From positions 1 to 13,918 of the forward strand of contig DDEV01000142.1 in assembly GCA_002336855.1 (NCBI GenBank): a stretch of 13,918 nt of DNA. Direction: 5' to 3'. The notes below the pieces were generated by a model, which worked only from the letters and a program-made list of their open reading frames with translations, was not told the origin of the DNA and searched no databases. Of the stretch, positions 4,792-11,070 are shown piece after piece. Positions within the stretch are counted from its first letter, which is position 1. Each line of letters starts with the position of its first letter. The position numbers were made by a program, and so were the translations under genes. The stretch comes from Leucobacter sp. UBA1945 (GTDB lineage: Bacteria > Actinomycetota > Actinomycetes > Actinomycetales > Microbacteriaceae).

Positions 4792-6324
4792 ATGCCCTCA
4801 GCTGAAGCAACTCTGATCGACCCGTCGCCCGCAGCACTTCGCCCAGACGGTTCGCCGCGCAGCTACACCGTTCGCACGCTCGGCTGCCAGATGAACGTGC
4901 ACGACTCCGAGCGCCTCTCCGGTTCGCTCGAAGCCGCCGGTTACATTGCCGCTGAGTCGCCCGATTCAGCCGACGTCTACGTCATCAACACCTGCGCGGT
5001 TCGTGAGAATGCGGCAAACAAGCTCTACGGCAATCTCGGCATGCTCGCCTCGGTGAAGCGCGAGCGCGAAGGCATGCAGATTGCTGTCGGCGGCTGCCTC
5101 GCACAGAAAGATCAGGGCACGATCGTCGAGAAGGCACCCTGGGTCGACGTGGTGTTCGGCACCCACAACATGGGTTCGCTTCCCGCGCTGCTCGAGCGCT
5201 CCCGCCACAACGCCGAGGCGCAGGTCGAGATTCTCGAGGCGCTCGAGGTGTTCCCATCGACGCTTCCCACGAAGCGCGACTCTGCCTCGAGCGGCTGGGT
5301 CTCGATCTCGGTCGGTTGCAACAACACGTGCACGTTCTGCATCGTTCCCTCGCTCCGCGGCAAAGAGAAAGATCGTCGCCCAGGCGATGTGCTCGCCGAA
5401 GTGCAGGCGCTCGTCGACGACGGGGCAATCGAAGTCACGCTGCTGGGGCAGAATGTCAACACCTACGGGGTCGAGTTCGGCGACAAGCTCGCCTTTGGCA
5501 AGCTGCTACGCGCGATGGGCGAGATTGAGGGCCTCGAGCGCGTGCGGTTCACGAGCCCGCACCCCGCAGCATTCACCGAAGACGTGATCGAGGCCATGGC
5601 CGAGACCCCCAACGTCATGCCGACTCTCCATATGCCGCTGCAGTCCGGCTCAGATACCGTGCTCAAAGCGATGCGGCGCTCCTACCGCAGCAAGAAGTAC
5701 CTCGGCATTCTCGACCGGGTGCGCGAGCTGATTCCGAACGCGGCGATCACCACCGATATCATCGTGGGTTTCCCCGGCGAGACCGAGCAAGACTTCGAAG
5801 ACACCATGCGCGTGGTCGAGCAGTCGCGCTTTCAGAGCGCCTTCACCTTCCAGTACTCGATTCGACCGGGCACTCCCGCAGCGACTATGGAAGGCCAGCT
5901 GCCGAAAGAGGTCGTGCAGCGGCGCTATGAGCGCCTGCTCGAGCTGCAAGAGCGCATCTCGCTCGAAGAGAACCACGCCCAGATCGGGCGCACCGTGCAG
6001 GTGCTGGTGTCGGGCGAGGGCAGAAAAGACGGTGCGACGCGCCGTCTCTCGGGTCGCGCTGAAGATAACCGCCTCGTGCACTTCACGGTGCCCGCAGGGG
6101 AGGAGGAGCCCCGTCCGGGCGATGTCGTCACGGCAAGGGTCACCTCGGCGGCCCCGCACTTTTTGATCGCAGACGACGAAAGCGTCTACGCGCTTCGCCG
6201 CACTCGCGCGGGCGACGCGTGGGATCGCAGGCAAGCAGAAAGCTGCGGTGTGCCAGCGCCAGCCGCGCCGGGCCGTGTCCCGGCGTCGGTCGGGCTCGGC
6301 ATGCCCTCGATCCGCTCGCTGTGA
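4792..6324 (+). CDS. miaB: tRNA-2-methylthio-N6-dimethylallyladenosine synthase MiaB
   Basis: MiaB is a radical-SAM methylthiotransferase that converts i6A37 in tRNAs reading UNN codons to ms2i6A37, stabilising codon-anticodon pairing. The 510-residue protein has the UPF0004 domain with three auxiliary-cluster cysteines (C32 in RTLGCQMN, C68 in NTCAVRENA, C102 in VGGCLAQ). The radical-SAM motif is CNNTCTFCIVP, with C176, C180 and C183, and is followed by PSLRGKEKDRRP. The region LHMPLQSGSDTVLKAMRRSY (279-298) is typical of the family, and a TRAM RNA-binding domain covers about 395-470. The last ~35 residues, an Ala/Pro-rich tail, are not part of the catalytic fold. ATG 4792 is chosen because TAGAAT sits 7 nt upstream and no SD supports the earlier GTG 4765. 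The stop overlaps the miaA start by 4 bp, coupling the two enzymes that act in succession on the same tRNA base. Confidence 0.97.
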   Translation: MPSAEATLIDPSPAALRPDGSPRSYTVRTLGCQMNVHDSERLSGSLEAAGYIAAESPDSADVYVINTCAVRENAANKLYGNLGMLASVKREREGMQIAVGGCLAQKDQGTIVEKAPWVDVVFGTHNMGSLPALLERSRHNAEAQVEILEALEVFPSTLPTKRDSASSGWVSISVGCNNTCTFCIVPSLRGKEKDRRPGDVLAEVQALVDDGAIEVTLLGQNVNTYGVEFGDKLAFGKLLRAMGEIEGLERVRFTSPHPAAFTEDVIEAMAETPNVMPTLHMPLQSGSDTVLKAMRRSYRSKKYLGILDRVRELIPNAAITTDIIVGFPGETEQDFEDTMRVVEQSRFQSAFTFQYSIRPGTPAATMEGQLPKEVVQRRYERLLELQERISLEENHAQIGRTVQVLVSGEGRKDGATRRLSGRAEDNRLVHFTVPAGEEEPRPGDVVTARVTSAAPHFLIADDESVYALRRTRAGDAWDRRQAESCGVPAPAAPGRVPASVGLGMPSIRSL

Positions 6325-7241
6325 CCGAGCCCAGGCTCTGGGCGGTCGTCGGCGCAACTGGCACTGGTAAGACTGCACTGTCGCTCGACCTCGCCGAGCG
6401 GCTCGAGCGCGAGGGGCGCGGCGCCGAGGTCGTGAATGCCGACGCCATGCAGTTCTATCGCGGCATGAACATCGGCACGGCCAAGCTTGCGCAAGAAGAG
6501 CAGCGTGGCATCGCGCACCACCTTTTCGACGCTCTCGACGTGACCGACGAGGCCACAGTTGCCTGGTATCAACCGGCAGCGAGGCGGCGCATCGAAGAGA
6601 TTCACGGCCGGGGTCGGGACGCCATTCTTGTCGGCGGCTCGGGCCTCTACGTCTCGAGCGTGCTTTTCGACTTCCAGTTTCCGCCCAGAGACGAGGCGTT
6701 GCGGGCCGAGCTTGAGAGCGATCTCGAACGAGGGGGAGTCGAGTCACTGCTCGCGCGCCTGCGCGCACTCGACGCGACCGCCGCAAGCGAGGTCGACCCG
6801 CGCAACCCGAGGCGTGTGGTGCGCGCGCTCGAGGTCGCGCTGCTGGGCGCCGATGCTCAGGTCACCCTGCCACAGGCCCCTAAGTTGTGGCACGATCACA
6901 CCCGCGTGCTCGGCGTGAGTTGCGAGCGTGCGACGCTCGTGAAGCGCCTCGACGCGAGGGTTGAAGAGATGTGGGCGAGTGGCTTGGTGGCAGAAGCGCG
7001 CGATCTCGTGCCGCTCGGCATCGAACAGGGCAAGACAGCGAGCCGTGCGATCGGCTATCAGCAGGCGCTGGCGCAGTTGCGTGGCGAGCTGAGCGAACGC
7101 CAGGCGATCGAAGAGACACAGGCGCTGACGAGGCGTTACGCGCGCCGCCAGGTGAGCTGGTTCAAACGCTACGCCGATGTGCACTGGTTCGACGCCTCCG
7201 ACTCAGCGCCCGACGTGGCGAAAGTCGAAACGGCGAGCTGA
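6321..7241 (+). CDS. miaA: tRNA dimethylallyltransferase MiaA
   Basis: MiaA transfers a dimethylallyl group from DMAPP to N6 of A37 in tRNA, making the i6A that MiaB then methylthiolates. The 306-residue protein shows the P-loop GATGTGKT (11-18), VVNADAMQFYRGMNIGTAK (37-55, with catalytic Asp41), ILVGGSGLYV (102-111), DPRNPRRVVRALEV (159-172), and the tRNA-binding SRAIGYQQAL (241-250) and TRRYARRQVSWFKR (270-283). The start is GTG 6321, overlapping the miaB stop as GTGA. The frame is open upstream to 6219, but that extra stretch overlaps the MiaB tail and is not MiaA-like. There is no SD of its own, so translation probably depends on coupling to miaB. Confidence 0.97.
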   Translation: MTEPRLWAVVGATGTGKTALSLDLAERLEREGRGAEVVNADAMQFYRGMNIGTAKLAQEEQRGIAHHLFDALDVTDEATVAWYQPAARRRIEEIHGRGRDAILVGGSGLYVSSVLFDFQFPPRDEALRAELESDLERGGVESLLARLRALDATAASEVDPRNPRRVVRALEVALLGADAQVTLPQAPKLWHDHTRVLGVSCERATLVKRLDARVEEMWASGLVAEARDLVPLGIEQGKTASRAIGYQQALAQLRGELSERQAIEETQALTRRYARRQVSWFKRYADVHWFDASDSAPDVAKVETAS

Positions 7242-7266
7242 AGCGCAGCGTTGCCCCTTGTCCGTG

Positions 7267-7272
7267 TAGCGT
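7267..7272 (+). promoter_or_regulatory. -10 box of the GNAT gene, placed for a leaderless mRNA
   Basis: TAGCGT (7267-7272) fits TANNNT and ends 6 nt before ATG 7279. The 6 nt between contain no SD. This suggests a separate start for the acetyltransferase gene, 25 nt after the miaA stop. No -35 box is seen at the standard distance. Confidence 0.5.
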
Positions 7273-7278
7273 GCTGCT

Positions 7279-7734
7279 ATGACAGTGCGCACTCGAGATT
7301 TCGAAGCAGGCGACGCCGACACGGTGATCGCCCTCTGGCAGGCCAGCGGGCTTACCCGGCCGTGGAACGATCCTCGCGCCGACATCGCGCGCTGCCTCGA
7401 AACCGAAACGAGCTTCTTGCTCGTTGCCGAAGCTGAGGCTGGGGTCGAGAACGAGGCCGTGCCTGGTGCTTCGATGATCGTCGGCACGGTGATGGCCGGC
7501 TATGAGGGGCATCGCGGCTGGATGTATTACCTCGCGAGCGACCCCGAGTTTCGCCGCGAGGGCATCGGGCGGGCGCTCGTGGCCGAGGCCGAACGCCGCT
7601 TCGAGGTTGCCGGCTGCCCGAAGGCCATGCTGATGGTGCGCGGGGGAAACGAGGCGGCGATAGGTTTCTACGAGAAGCTCGGCTACACCACTGAAGACGT
7701 GCTCGTGCTCGGCAAGCGCCTCATCGAAGACTGA
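7279..7734 (+). CDS. ypeA: GNAT family N-acetyltransferase, YpeA type
   Basis: The 151-residue protein is a single GNAT domain. It closely follows the E. coli YpeA pattern as I remember it: VIALWQASGLTRPWNDPRADI (16-36), GTVMAGYEGHRGWMYYLASDPEFRREGIGRALV (69-101), AGCPKAMLMV (111-120) and YEKLGYTTEDVLVLGKRLIED (131-151). The acetyl-CoA pyrophosphate loop is R92-x-x-G95-x-G97. Relative to YpeA it carries a short insert, about EAGVENEAVPGASM (53-66), between strands. The acceptor substrate of YpeA is not established, so I give only the transferase class. It lies 37 bp after miaA but has its own probable leaderless start. The next gene is convergent. Confidence 0.92.
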   Translation: MTVRTRDFEAGDADTVIALWQASGLTRPWNDPRADIARCLETETSFLLVAEAEAGVENEAVPGASMIVGTVMAGYEGHRGWMYYLASDPEFRREGIGRALVAEAERRFEVAGCPKAMLMVRGGNEAAIGFYEKLGYTTEDVLVLGKRLIED

Positions 7735-7774
7735 GTTTCGACGAGGCGCTCGCTGGCAGTCGCCGCGAACAACG

Positions 7775-7789
7775 CGCGGGCTACCCGCG
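7775..7789. terminator. Short hairpin between convergent ypeA and membrane-protein genes
   Basis: CGCGGG (7775-7780) and CCCGCG (7784-7789) form a 6-bp GC-only stem with the loop CTA, which is the stop codon of the minus-strand gene. It lies in the 46-bp gap where two convergent genes meet. Without a U-run the terminator role is a guess. Confidence 0.3.
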
Positions 7790-8857
7790 GCGGTGACGCT
7801 TGCGGTAGCTCTCGATGCCGCTGATGCCGCCAGCCAGCGCGCCGAAGAGCACGCCGCAGATCGGCCAGATGATCCACGATTCGCCCCAGGCGTTGCCGAT
7901 GAAACTCCAGGCCAGGTAGATAGCGACAACGAGCGGCCAGTAGAACGCCGCGATCACGGTGACGAGGCTGTGCTCATCGTCATCATCCTCTTCGGGGCGC
8001 TTGCCGCCTTTCGTGAGCGTGTCGAGCACGGTGCTCGCCCAGCTCGCGGGCAGCAGGATCAGCAGCCCGGCCGCGACCATGACGAGCGTCCCGGCGACCC
8101 CGAGCACGCCCCACAGGCCCTCCAGCTCAGAGTGCGCGGGAATCAGCGAGAGCAGCAGTACCGGCGCGGGCGAGAGCACCCAGCACATCACCGAGATTTG
8201 CAGCGCCCTGATGCGACCGCGCTCGTGGGTTTTGGCGAGGTCCTCGGCCCACACCGTAACGACAGGGTTGCGGCTGAACTTGCCCTCGCGAAGTCTCGCG
8301 AACGGCGTGAACTCGCGCGAAAGGCCGATGATCGTGATGACTCCGAACGCAACCATGACGAAGAGCAGCAACAGACCGATCAGCGCCGCTGCGTTTTGCG
8401 GGATTGGCAGCAAGCCAGATTCTGCCGCGGTCGGCAGCACGATGAGCGGGATTGCGGCCATCACGAAGAGCGCGACCGAGGTGGCGAGGCGGTATCGGGT
8501 GCGCTGCTGCGCATCTGCGAGGCCCTGCGCCTCCTCGAGCGTGACCGCCGGGTACGCCGGGGTGTTCGTCTGCGCTGCAGTTGACGACGCTGCCGTGTTC
8601 GGGGTGCCTGGCGATGTCTCTGGGCCGAGCTGCGGCGAGATCTCTCCAGCGATGCCGAGCACCGGCGCAAGCTCGTCGAGGTTGCCGAAGTCGGTGATCA
8701 CCCGGCCAACAGCTTCGTTGTGCGAGGCACCCTTGGCGACGAAGCCCTGGTACGCGTCTTCCATCATCGCCTGCAGTTCGGTCTTCGCCTCGAGCATGCG
8801 GGGCGTCTGCGGGTACGGCGAGAACATGGTCTCGAGGTACGCGTGGATGACGTTCAT
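7781..8857 (-). CDS. Polytopic membrane protein with N-terminal permease-prefix/HAAS-like domain, PadR partner
   Basis: This 358-residue protein begins with a cytoplasmic helical domain (about 1-70). The pattern LETMFSPYPQTPRMLEAKTELQAMMEDAYQGFVAKGASHNEAVGRVITDFGNLDELAPVLG recalls the HAAS/DUF1700-like 'permease prefix' domain, with its D-Y-G-x-S-x-x-E-A-V...DFGNLDEL core. A Thr/Pro/Ala linker (78-104) follows, then six predicted membrane helices at about 122-141, 156-178, 219-239, 247-270, 297-320 and 328-347. An acidic patch (EEDDDDE, 289-295) precedes helix 5, and the C-terminus is basic (YRKRHRRG). Genes of this kind are characteristically paired with PadR regulators and thought to sense or respond to envelope conditions, but no biochemical function is known. 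Start ATG 8857 overlaps the padR stop (ATGA) and has AAGGA 8 nt upstream. No transporter ATPase or other partner is next to it. Confidence 0.82.
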   Translation of the reverse strand: MNVIHAYLETMFSPYPQTPRMLEAKTELQAMMEDAYQGFVAKGASHNEAVGRVITDFGNLDELAPVLGIAGEISPQLGPETSPGTPNTAASSTAAQTNTPAYPAVTLEEAQGLADAQQRTRYRLATSVALFVMAAIPLIVLPTAAESGLLPIPQNAAALIGLLLLFVMVAFGVITIIGLSREFTPFARLREGKFSRNPVVTVWAEDLAKTHERGRIRALQISVMCWVLSPAPVLLLSLIPAHSELEGLWGVLGVAGTLVMVAAGLLILLPASWASTVLDTLTKGGKRPEEDDDDEHSLVTVIAAFYWPLVVAIYLAWSFIGNAWGESWIIWPICGVLFGALAGGISGIESYRKRHRRG

Positions 8858-9186
8858 GAGTCGATTCCTTCCGTGAAGCGGTCGACGACCGCTTTGGTGT
8901 GCTGCCACTCGCGGGCCTTGGCGTCGAGGTAGCCAAGCCCCTGTTCGGTGATCTGGTAGTAGGTTCTCGGTTTGCCCGATTCCGAGGTGCCGGGGAACGA
9001 CGTAACGAGGGCCGAGTTCTCGAGCCGCTTGACCGCCGAGTAGAGGGTCGTCTGCTTAATCGCGTACTCGTCGCCCGTCACCTCGCTGATCTGCTGGGCG
9101 ATCTCGTAGGCGTACGAGGGAGTGCTGCGCAGCAGCGACAGGATCATGAGATCGATGTAGCCGCGAATCGCATCTGCGCTGATCAT
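8854..9186 (-). CDS. PadR family transcriptional regulator
   Basis: The 110-residue protein is a minimal PadR winged-helix repressor. It starts AIRGYIDLMILSLLRSTPSYAYEIAQQISEVTGDEYAIKQTTLYSAVKRLENSALVTSF, the typical PadR G-x-L-x-x-x-IL..LL...YGYEI..........TLY.xLxRLE.xGLV pattern, with Ala26 in place of the usual Gly of YGYEI. Then comes the wing (SESGKPRTYYQITEQGLGYL) and a short C-terminal dimerisation helix (REWQHTKAVVDRFTEG). The start ATG 9186 has AAAGGAG 5-6 nt upstream. It overlaps the following membrane-protein gene by ATGA, so the pair is one transcript. A promoter with an inverted repeat sits immediately upstream, suggesting autoregulation, the rule for PadR proteins. The effector is unknown. 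Confidence 0.94.
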   Translation of the reverse strand: MISADAIRGYIDLMILSLLRSTPSYAYEIAQQISEVTGDEYAIKQTTLYSAVKRLENSALVTSFPGTSESGKPRTYYQITEQGLGYLDAKAREWQHTKAVVDRFTEGIDS

Positions 9187-9210
9187 CTCGTCTCCTTTCG
9201 ATCGTGACCT

Positions 9211-9246
9211 TACGCCAAACATAGTACGTGTGGCGTAGTACGTCAA
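9211..9246 (-). promoter_or_regulatory. padR promoter with embedded operator-like repeats
   Basis: On the minus strand TTGACG (9246-9241) and TATGTT (9223-9218) are separated by exactly 17 nt, a near-consensus housekeeping promoter. An inverted repeat with 9 of 10 matching positions, TACGCCAAAC (9211-9220) against GTGTGGCGTA (9228-9237), covers the spacer and -10. The 7-mer AGTACGT on the + strand recurs at 9223-9229 and 9237-9243, 14 bp apart. This is the expected placement for a PadR dimer site that blocks polymerase. Binding itself is inferred. Confidence 0.75.
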
Positions 9247-9254
9247 GTGGAGCT

Positions 9255-9267
9255 TCGAGTTACTCGA
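9255..9267. promoter_or_regulatory. 13-bp inverted repeat in the padR-dapF divergent region
   Basis: TCGAGT-T-ACTCGA is a perfect 6+1+6 palindrome about 45 bp upstream of the dapF -10 box and 9 bp beyond the padR -35. It could be an operator for either gene. No known consensus was recognised, and a chance palindrome of this size cannot be excluded. Confidence 0.3.
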
Positions 9268-9308
9268 TTCAATTCTGCGCGACGAGGATCACCTTGCGCC
9301 GACCCGCA

Positions 9309-9314
9309 TAGACT
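9309..9314 (+). promoter_or_regulatory. -10 box of dapF, placed for a leaderless mRNA
   Basis: TAGACT (9309-9314) fits TANNNT and ends 6 nt before the GTG start at 9321, with no SD between. A transcript would begin at or within a base of the start codon. No clear -35 at 16-18 nt was found; TTGCGC at 9294-9299 is only 9 nt away. Confidence 0.6.
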
Positions 9315-9320
9315 TATGGC

Positions 9321-10199
9321 GTGACTACTCTGAGCTTCACCAAGGGCCACGGCACCGGCAACGACTTCGTGCTCTTCACCGACCCCGACGGCGAGATCGA
9401 TCTGACGCCCGAGCAGATCAGCCTGATCTGCGACCGGCACTTCGGCATCGGTGCCGACGGGGTGATCCGTGCGGTGCGCTCGAAGGCGATCGCAGAGGGT
9501 GCCGCGATCCTTGCCGAAGCTCCCGAGGCCGAGTGGTTCATGGACTACTGGAACGCAGACGGCAGCCCCGCTGAGATGTGCGGCAACGGCATTCGCGTCT
9601 ACGCCCACTATCTGATCACCGAGGGGCTCATCGCGCCCGAGCGCCGCGACACCATCGCCATCGGCACGCGCGCCGGGGTGAAAGACGTGCTCGCAGGGGT
9701 CTCTGGTTACACTGTCGACCTCGGCCGCTGGCGGCTCGGCGATGAGTATCTGGTGAACGCCCGCGGTCTGCACGTGTCGCGCCCAGGCCTTGGCATCGAC
9801 CTCGGAAACCCGCACGTGGTAACCGTGCTCTCAGATGACTCGAAGCTCGACGGACTCGATCTCACCGCGGCGCCCGAGCTGGGGCCGCTTCCCGAGAACG
9901 GCGCGAACGTCGAGTTCGTTGTGCCCGAAGAGCCGCTGCTGAAGAATGGCGTGGCGCACATTCGCATGCGCGTGCACGAGCGGGGCTCTGGCGAGACGCT
10001 CTCGTGCGGCACCGGCACCGCCGCCGCGGCGCTCGCGTTTCGGCACTGGGGCGGCGAGCAGATGCCGAACAGCTGGAGCGTCGAAGTGCCCGGCGGTCGC
10101 CTCGCCGTGCGCATGTTCGCAACAGAAGAGGGCGAGCACGTCTCGCTCTCGGGCCCCGCGGAGCTCGTCTATTCGGGCACCATCGAGCTGCCCGAATAG
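9321..10199 (+). CDS. dapF: Diaminopimelate epimerase
   Basis: DapF interconverts LL- and meso-diaminopimelate in the cytoplasm, supplying lysine and, in many bacteria, the peptidoglycan cross-linking residue. The 292-residue protein has the two pseudo-symmetric halves and both catalytic cysteines: C87 in DGSPAEMCGNGIRVYA (80-95) and C229 in ERGSGETLSCGTGTAAAA (220-237). Other signatures are KGHGTGNDFV (8-17), DRHFGIGADGVI (38-49) and GNPHVV (162-167). The length is slightly above the E. coli enzyme (274), as in other Actinobacteria. Microbacteriaceae often use lysine, ornithine or diaminobutyrate in their cell wall rather than DAP, in which case DapF serves mainly lysine synthesis; this cannot be settled here. 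Start GTG 9321 is supported by the -10 box 6 nt upstream. It is transcribed divergently from padR and converges with the methyltransferase gene. Confidence 0.97.
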   Translation: MTTLSFTKGHGTGNDFVLFTDPDGEIDLTPEQISLICDRHFGIGADGVIRAVRSKAIAEGAAILAEAPEAEWFMDYWNADGSPAEMCGNGIRVYAHYLITEGLIAPERRDTIAIGTRAGVKDVLAGVSGYTVDLGRWRLGDEYLVNARGLHVSRPGLGIDLGNPHVVTVLSDDSKLDGLDLTAAPELGPLPENGANVEFVVPEEPLLKNGVAHIRMRVHERGSGETLSCGTGTAAAALAFRHWGGEQMPNSWSVEVPGGRLAVRMFATEEGEHVSLSGPAELVYSGTIELPE

Positions 10200-10235
10200 G
10201 GAGTTCTTGCCAGAGCGGGGCGGTGAATCGAGCGC

Positions 10236-10865
10236 CTACTCGCGCTCGCGCACGGCCTCGATGACGTGAAAGCCCTTGTCTCGTGCGATGCGGCCGACCT
10301 CGAGCTCGTCGAACTCTGCCGCGATCCAACGCTGCAGCGAATCTGCGCCGAGGTGCTTCGCGACGACCAGGTATGCCTCGCCGCCGACGACCAGACGAGG
10401 CAGCCACAGTCGGAGCATCCCGTGCAGCACTTCTTTGCCGACGCGAATCGGCGGGTTCGAGTGGATCTCGCTGAACCTCAGTGTTTCAGGCACCTCATCG
10501 GGGGCGGCAACCCGTACGTTCTCGAGGCCGAGGCGCTCGGCGTTCGTGCGGGTGAGGTCGCGTGAACGCTCGTTCACGTCGACGGCCCACACCTCGCGTC
10601 GTGGGTGGGTGAGCGCGGCCGAGAGCGCGATCGGCCCCCAGCCGCAACCGAGGTCGAGCAGCGGGGCCTGATCCTCGCCGCCATCGAATTCGTCACTGAA
10701 CGCCGCAATCGTGCGCAGCAGAATCTCGGTGCCTCGGTCGAGGTGCTCTGGGCTGAACACCCCGCCTGCAGTGAGCACACTTCGGGGCGCACCCGCGAGC
10801 GTCACCTCGATCTCTCGCGGGGTGAATTCGCCTGACGGTGCCTCGCTGAAGTAGTGCTCGCTCAC
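10236..10865 (-). CDS. Class I SAM-dependent methyltransferase, RsmC-like (probable rRNA or other RNA guanine-N2 methyltransferase)
   Basis: The 209-residue protein is one Rossmann methyltransferase domain equal to the C-terminal half of RsmC/RlmG ('MTS' small-domain family). After HYFSEAPSGEF, which often opens stand-alone actinobacterial members, it has LTAGGVFSPEHLDRGTEILL (31-50), motif I LLDLGCGWGPIAL (69-81), the acidic SAM-ribose motif WAVDVNERS (93-101) and the catalytic SNPPIRVGKEVLHGML (136-151). The NPP motif fits N2-guanine or N6-adenine methylation. E. coli RsmC methylates G1207 of 16S rRNA, but this protein lacks RsmC's N-terminal half, so the exact substrate is uncertain. The start GTG 10865 is chosen because GATAAT lies 6 nt upstream on the minus strand and the frame before it runs through intergenic palindromic DNA. 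It is divergent from hflX. Confidence 0.88.
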   Translation of the reverse strand: MSEHYFSEAPSGEFTPREIEVTLAGAPRSVLTAGGVFSPEHLDRGTEILLRTIAAFSDEFDGGEDQAPLLDLGCGWGPIALSAALTHPRREVWAVDVNERSRDLTRTNAERLGLENVRVAAPDEVPETLRFSEIHSNPPIRVGKEVLHGMLRLWLPRLVVGGEAYLVVAKHLGADSLQRWIAAEFDELEVGRIARDKGFHVIEAVRERE

Positions 10866-10871
10866 CCGTCG

Positions 10872-10877
10872 ATTATC
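10872..10877 (-). promoter_or_regulatory. -10 box of the methyltransferase gene, placed for a leaderless mRNA
   Basis: On the minus strand GATAAT is followed by CGACGG (6 nt) and then the GTG start at 10865. It is one base off TANNNT/TATAAT. No SD is present, so initiation is probably leaderless. Confidence 0.5.
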
Positions 10878-10904
10878 GCAGCACCGGCGAGGTCGAGCGC
10901 GCAG

Positions 10905-10971
10905 CGTGCGAGATATGCGTTCCGTGCGAGAAATCCGGCCAGAACCTCGCACGCAACGCATATCTCGCACG
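10905..10971. repeat. 67-nt nested palindrome (REP-like hairpin) between divergent methyltransferase and hflX genes
   Basis: The outer arms are a perfect 17-bp inverted repeat (10905-10921 against 10955-10971, CGTGCGAGATATGCGTT and its complement). One C-C mismatch (10922/10954) separates them from a perfect 8-bp inner stem, CGTGCGAG (10923-10930) with CTCGCACG (10946-10953). The 15-nt loop is at 10931-10945. So 25 of 26 stem positions pair. Each arm also contains the octamer CGTGCGAG twice, 18 nt apart, giving two direct copies and two inverted copies. It lies between two outward-transcribed genes, so a terminator role is not expected. The layout suits an interspersed palindromic element or a binding site for a dimeric or tetrameric protein. 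It has no coding content. Confidence 0.85.
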
Positions 10972-11002
10972 GAACGCGTTGTCCCTTGGCCGGCCCGCCG
11001 CG

Positions 11003-11025
11003 TCACCGGGCTGCGCTGTCGGTGA
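11003..11025. promoter_or_regulatory. Small inverted repeat upstream of hflX
   Basis: TCACCG (11003-11008) and CGGTGA (11020-11025) form a 6-bp inverted repeat with an 11-nt centre, ending 29 nt before the hflX -10 box. It might be a regulator site. The evidence is limited to the symmetry and position. Confidence 0.25.
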
Positions 11026-11054
11026 ACAGGGTGCCGCATGTCCGTGCCGCAACC

Positions 11055-11060
11055 TAGACT
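11055..11060 (+). promoter_or_regulatory. -10 box of hflX, giving a very short or absent leader
   Basis: TAGACT (11055-11060), identical to the dapF box, lies 10 nt before ATG 11071. A start 6-8 nt downstream would leave a leader of only 2-4 nt. No SD precedes ATG 11071. Confidence 0.5.
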
Positions 11061-11070
11061 TGAATGCAGA

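Noticed and set aside
5650..6786. Long open frame of 378 codons on the minus strand across miaB and miaA
   Set aside because: It is antisense to two well-supported genes, is Arg/Ala-rich low-complexity in composition and shows no motif. Such shadows are typical of high-GC DNA.
7793..8876. Long + strand open frames (263 and 305 codons) opposite the PadR-linked membrane protein
   Set aside because: Both are Ser/Arg or His/Asp/Arg-rich mirror translations of the membrane-protein gene, without RBS or domain. The minus-strand gene has membrane helices and an ATGA link to padR.
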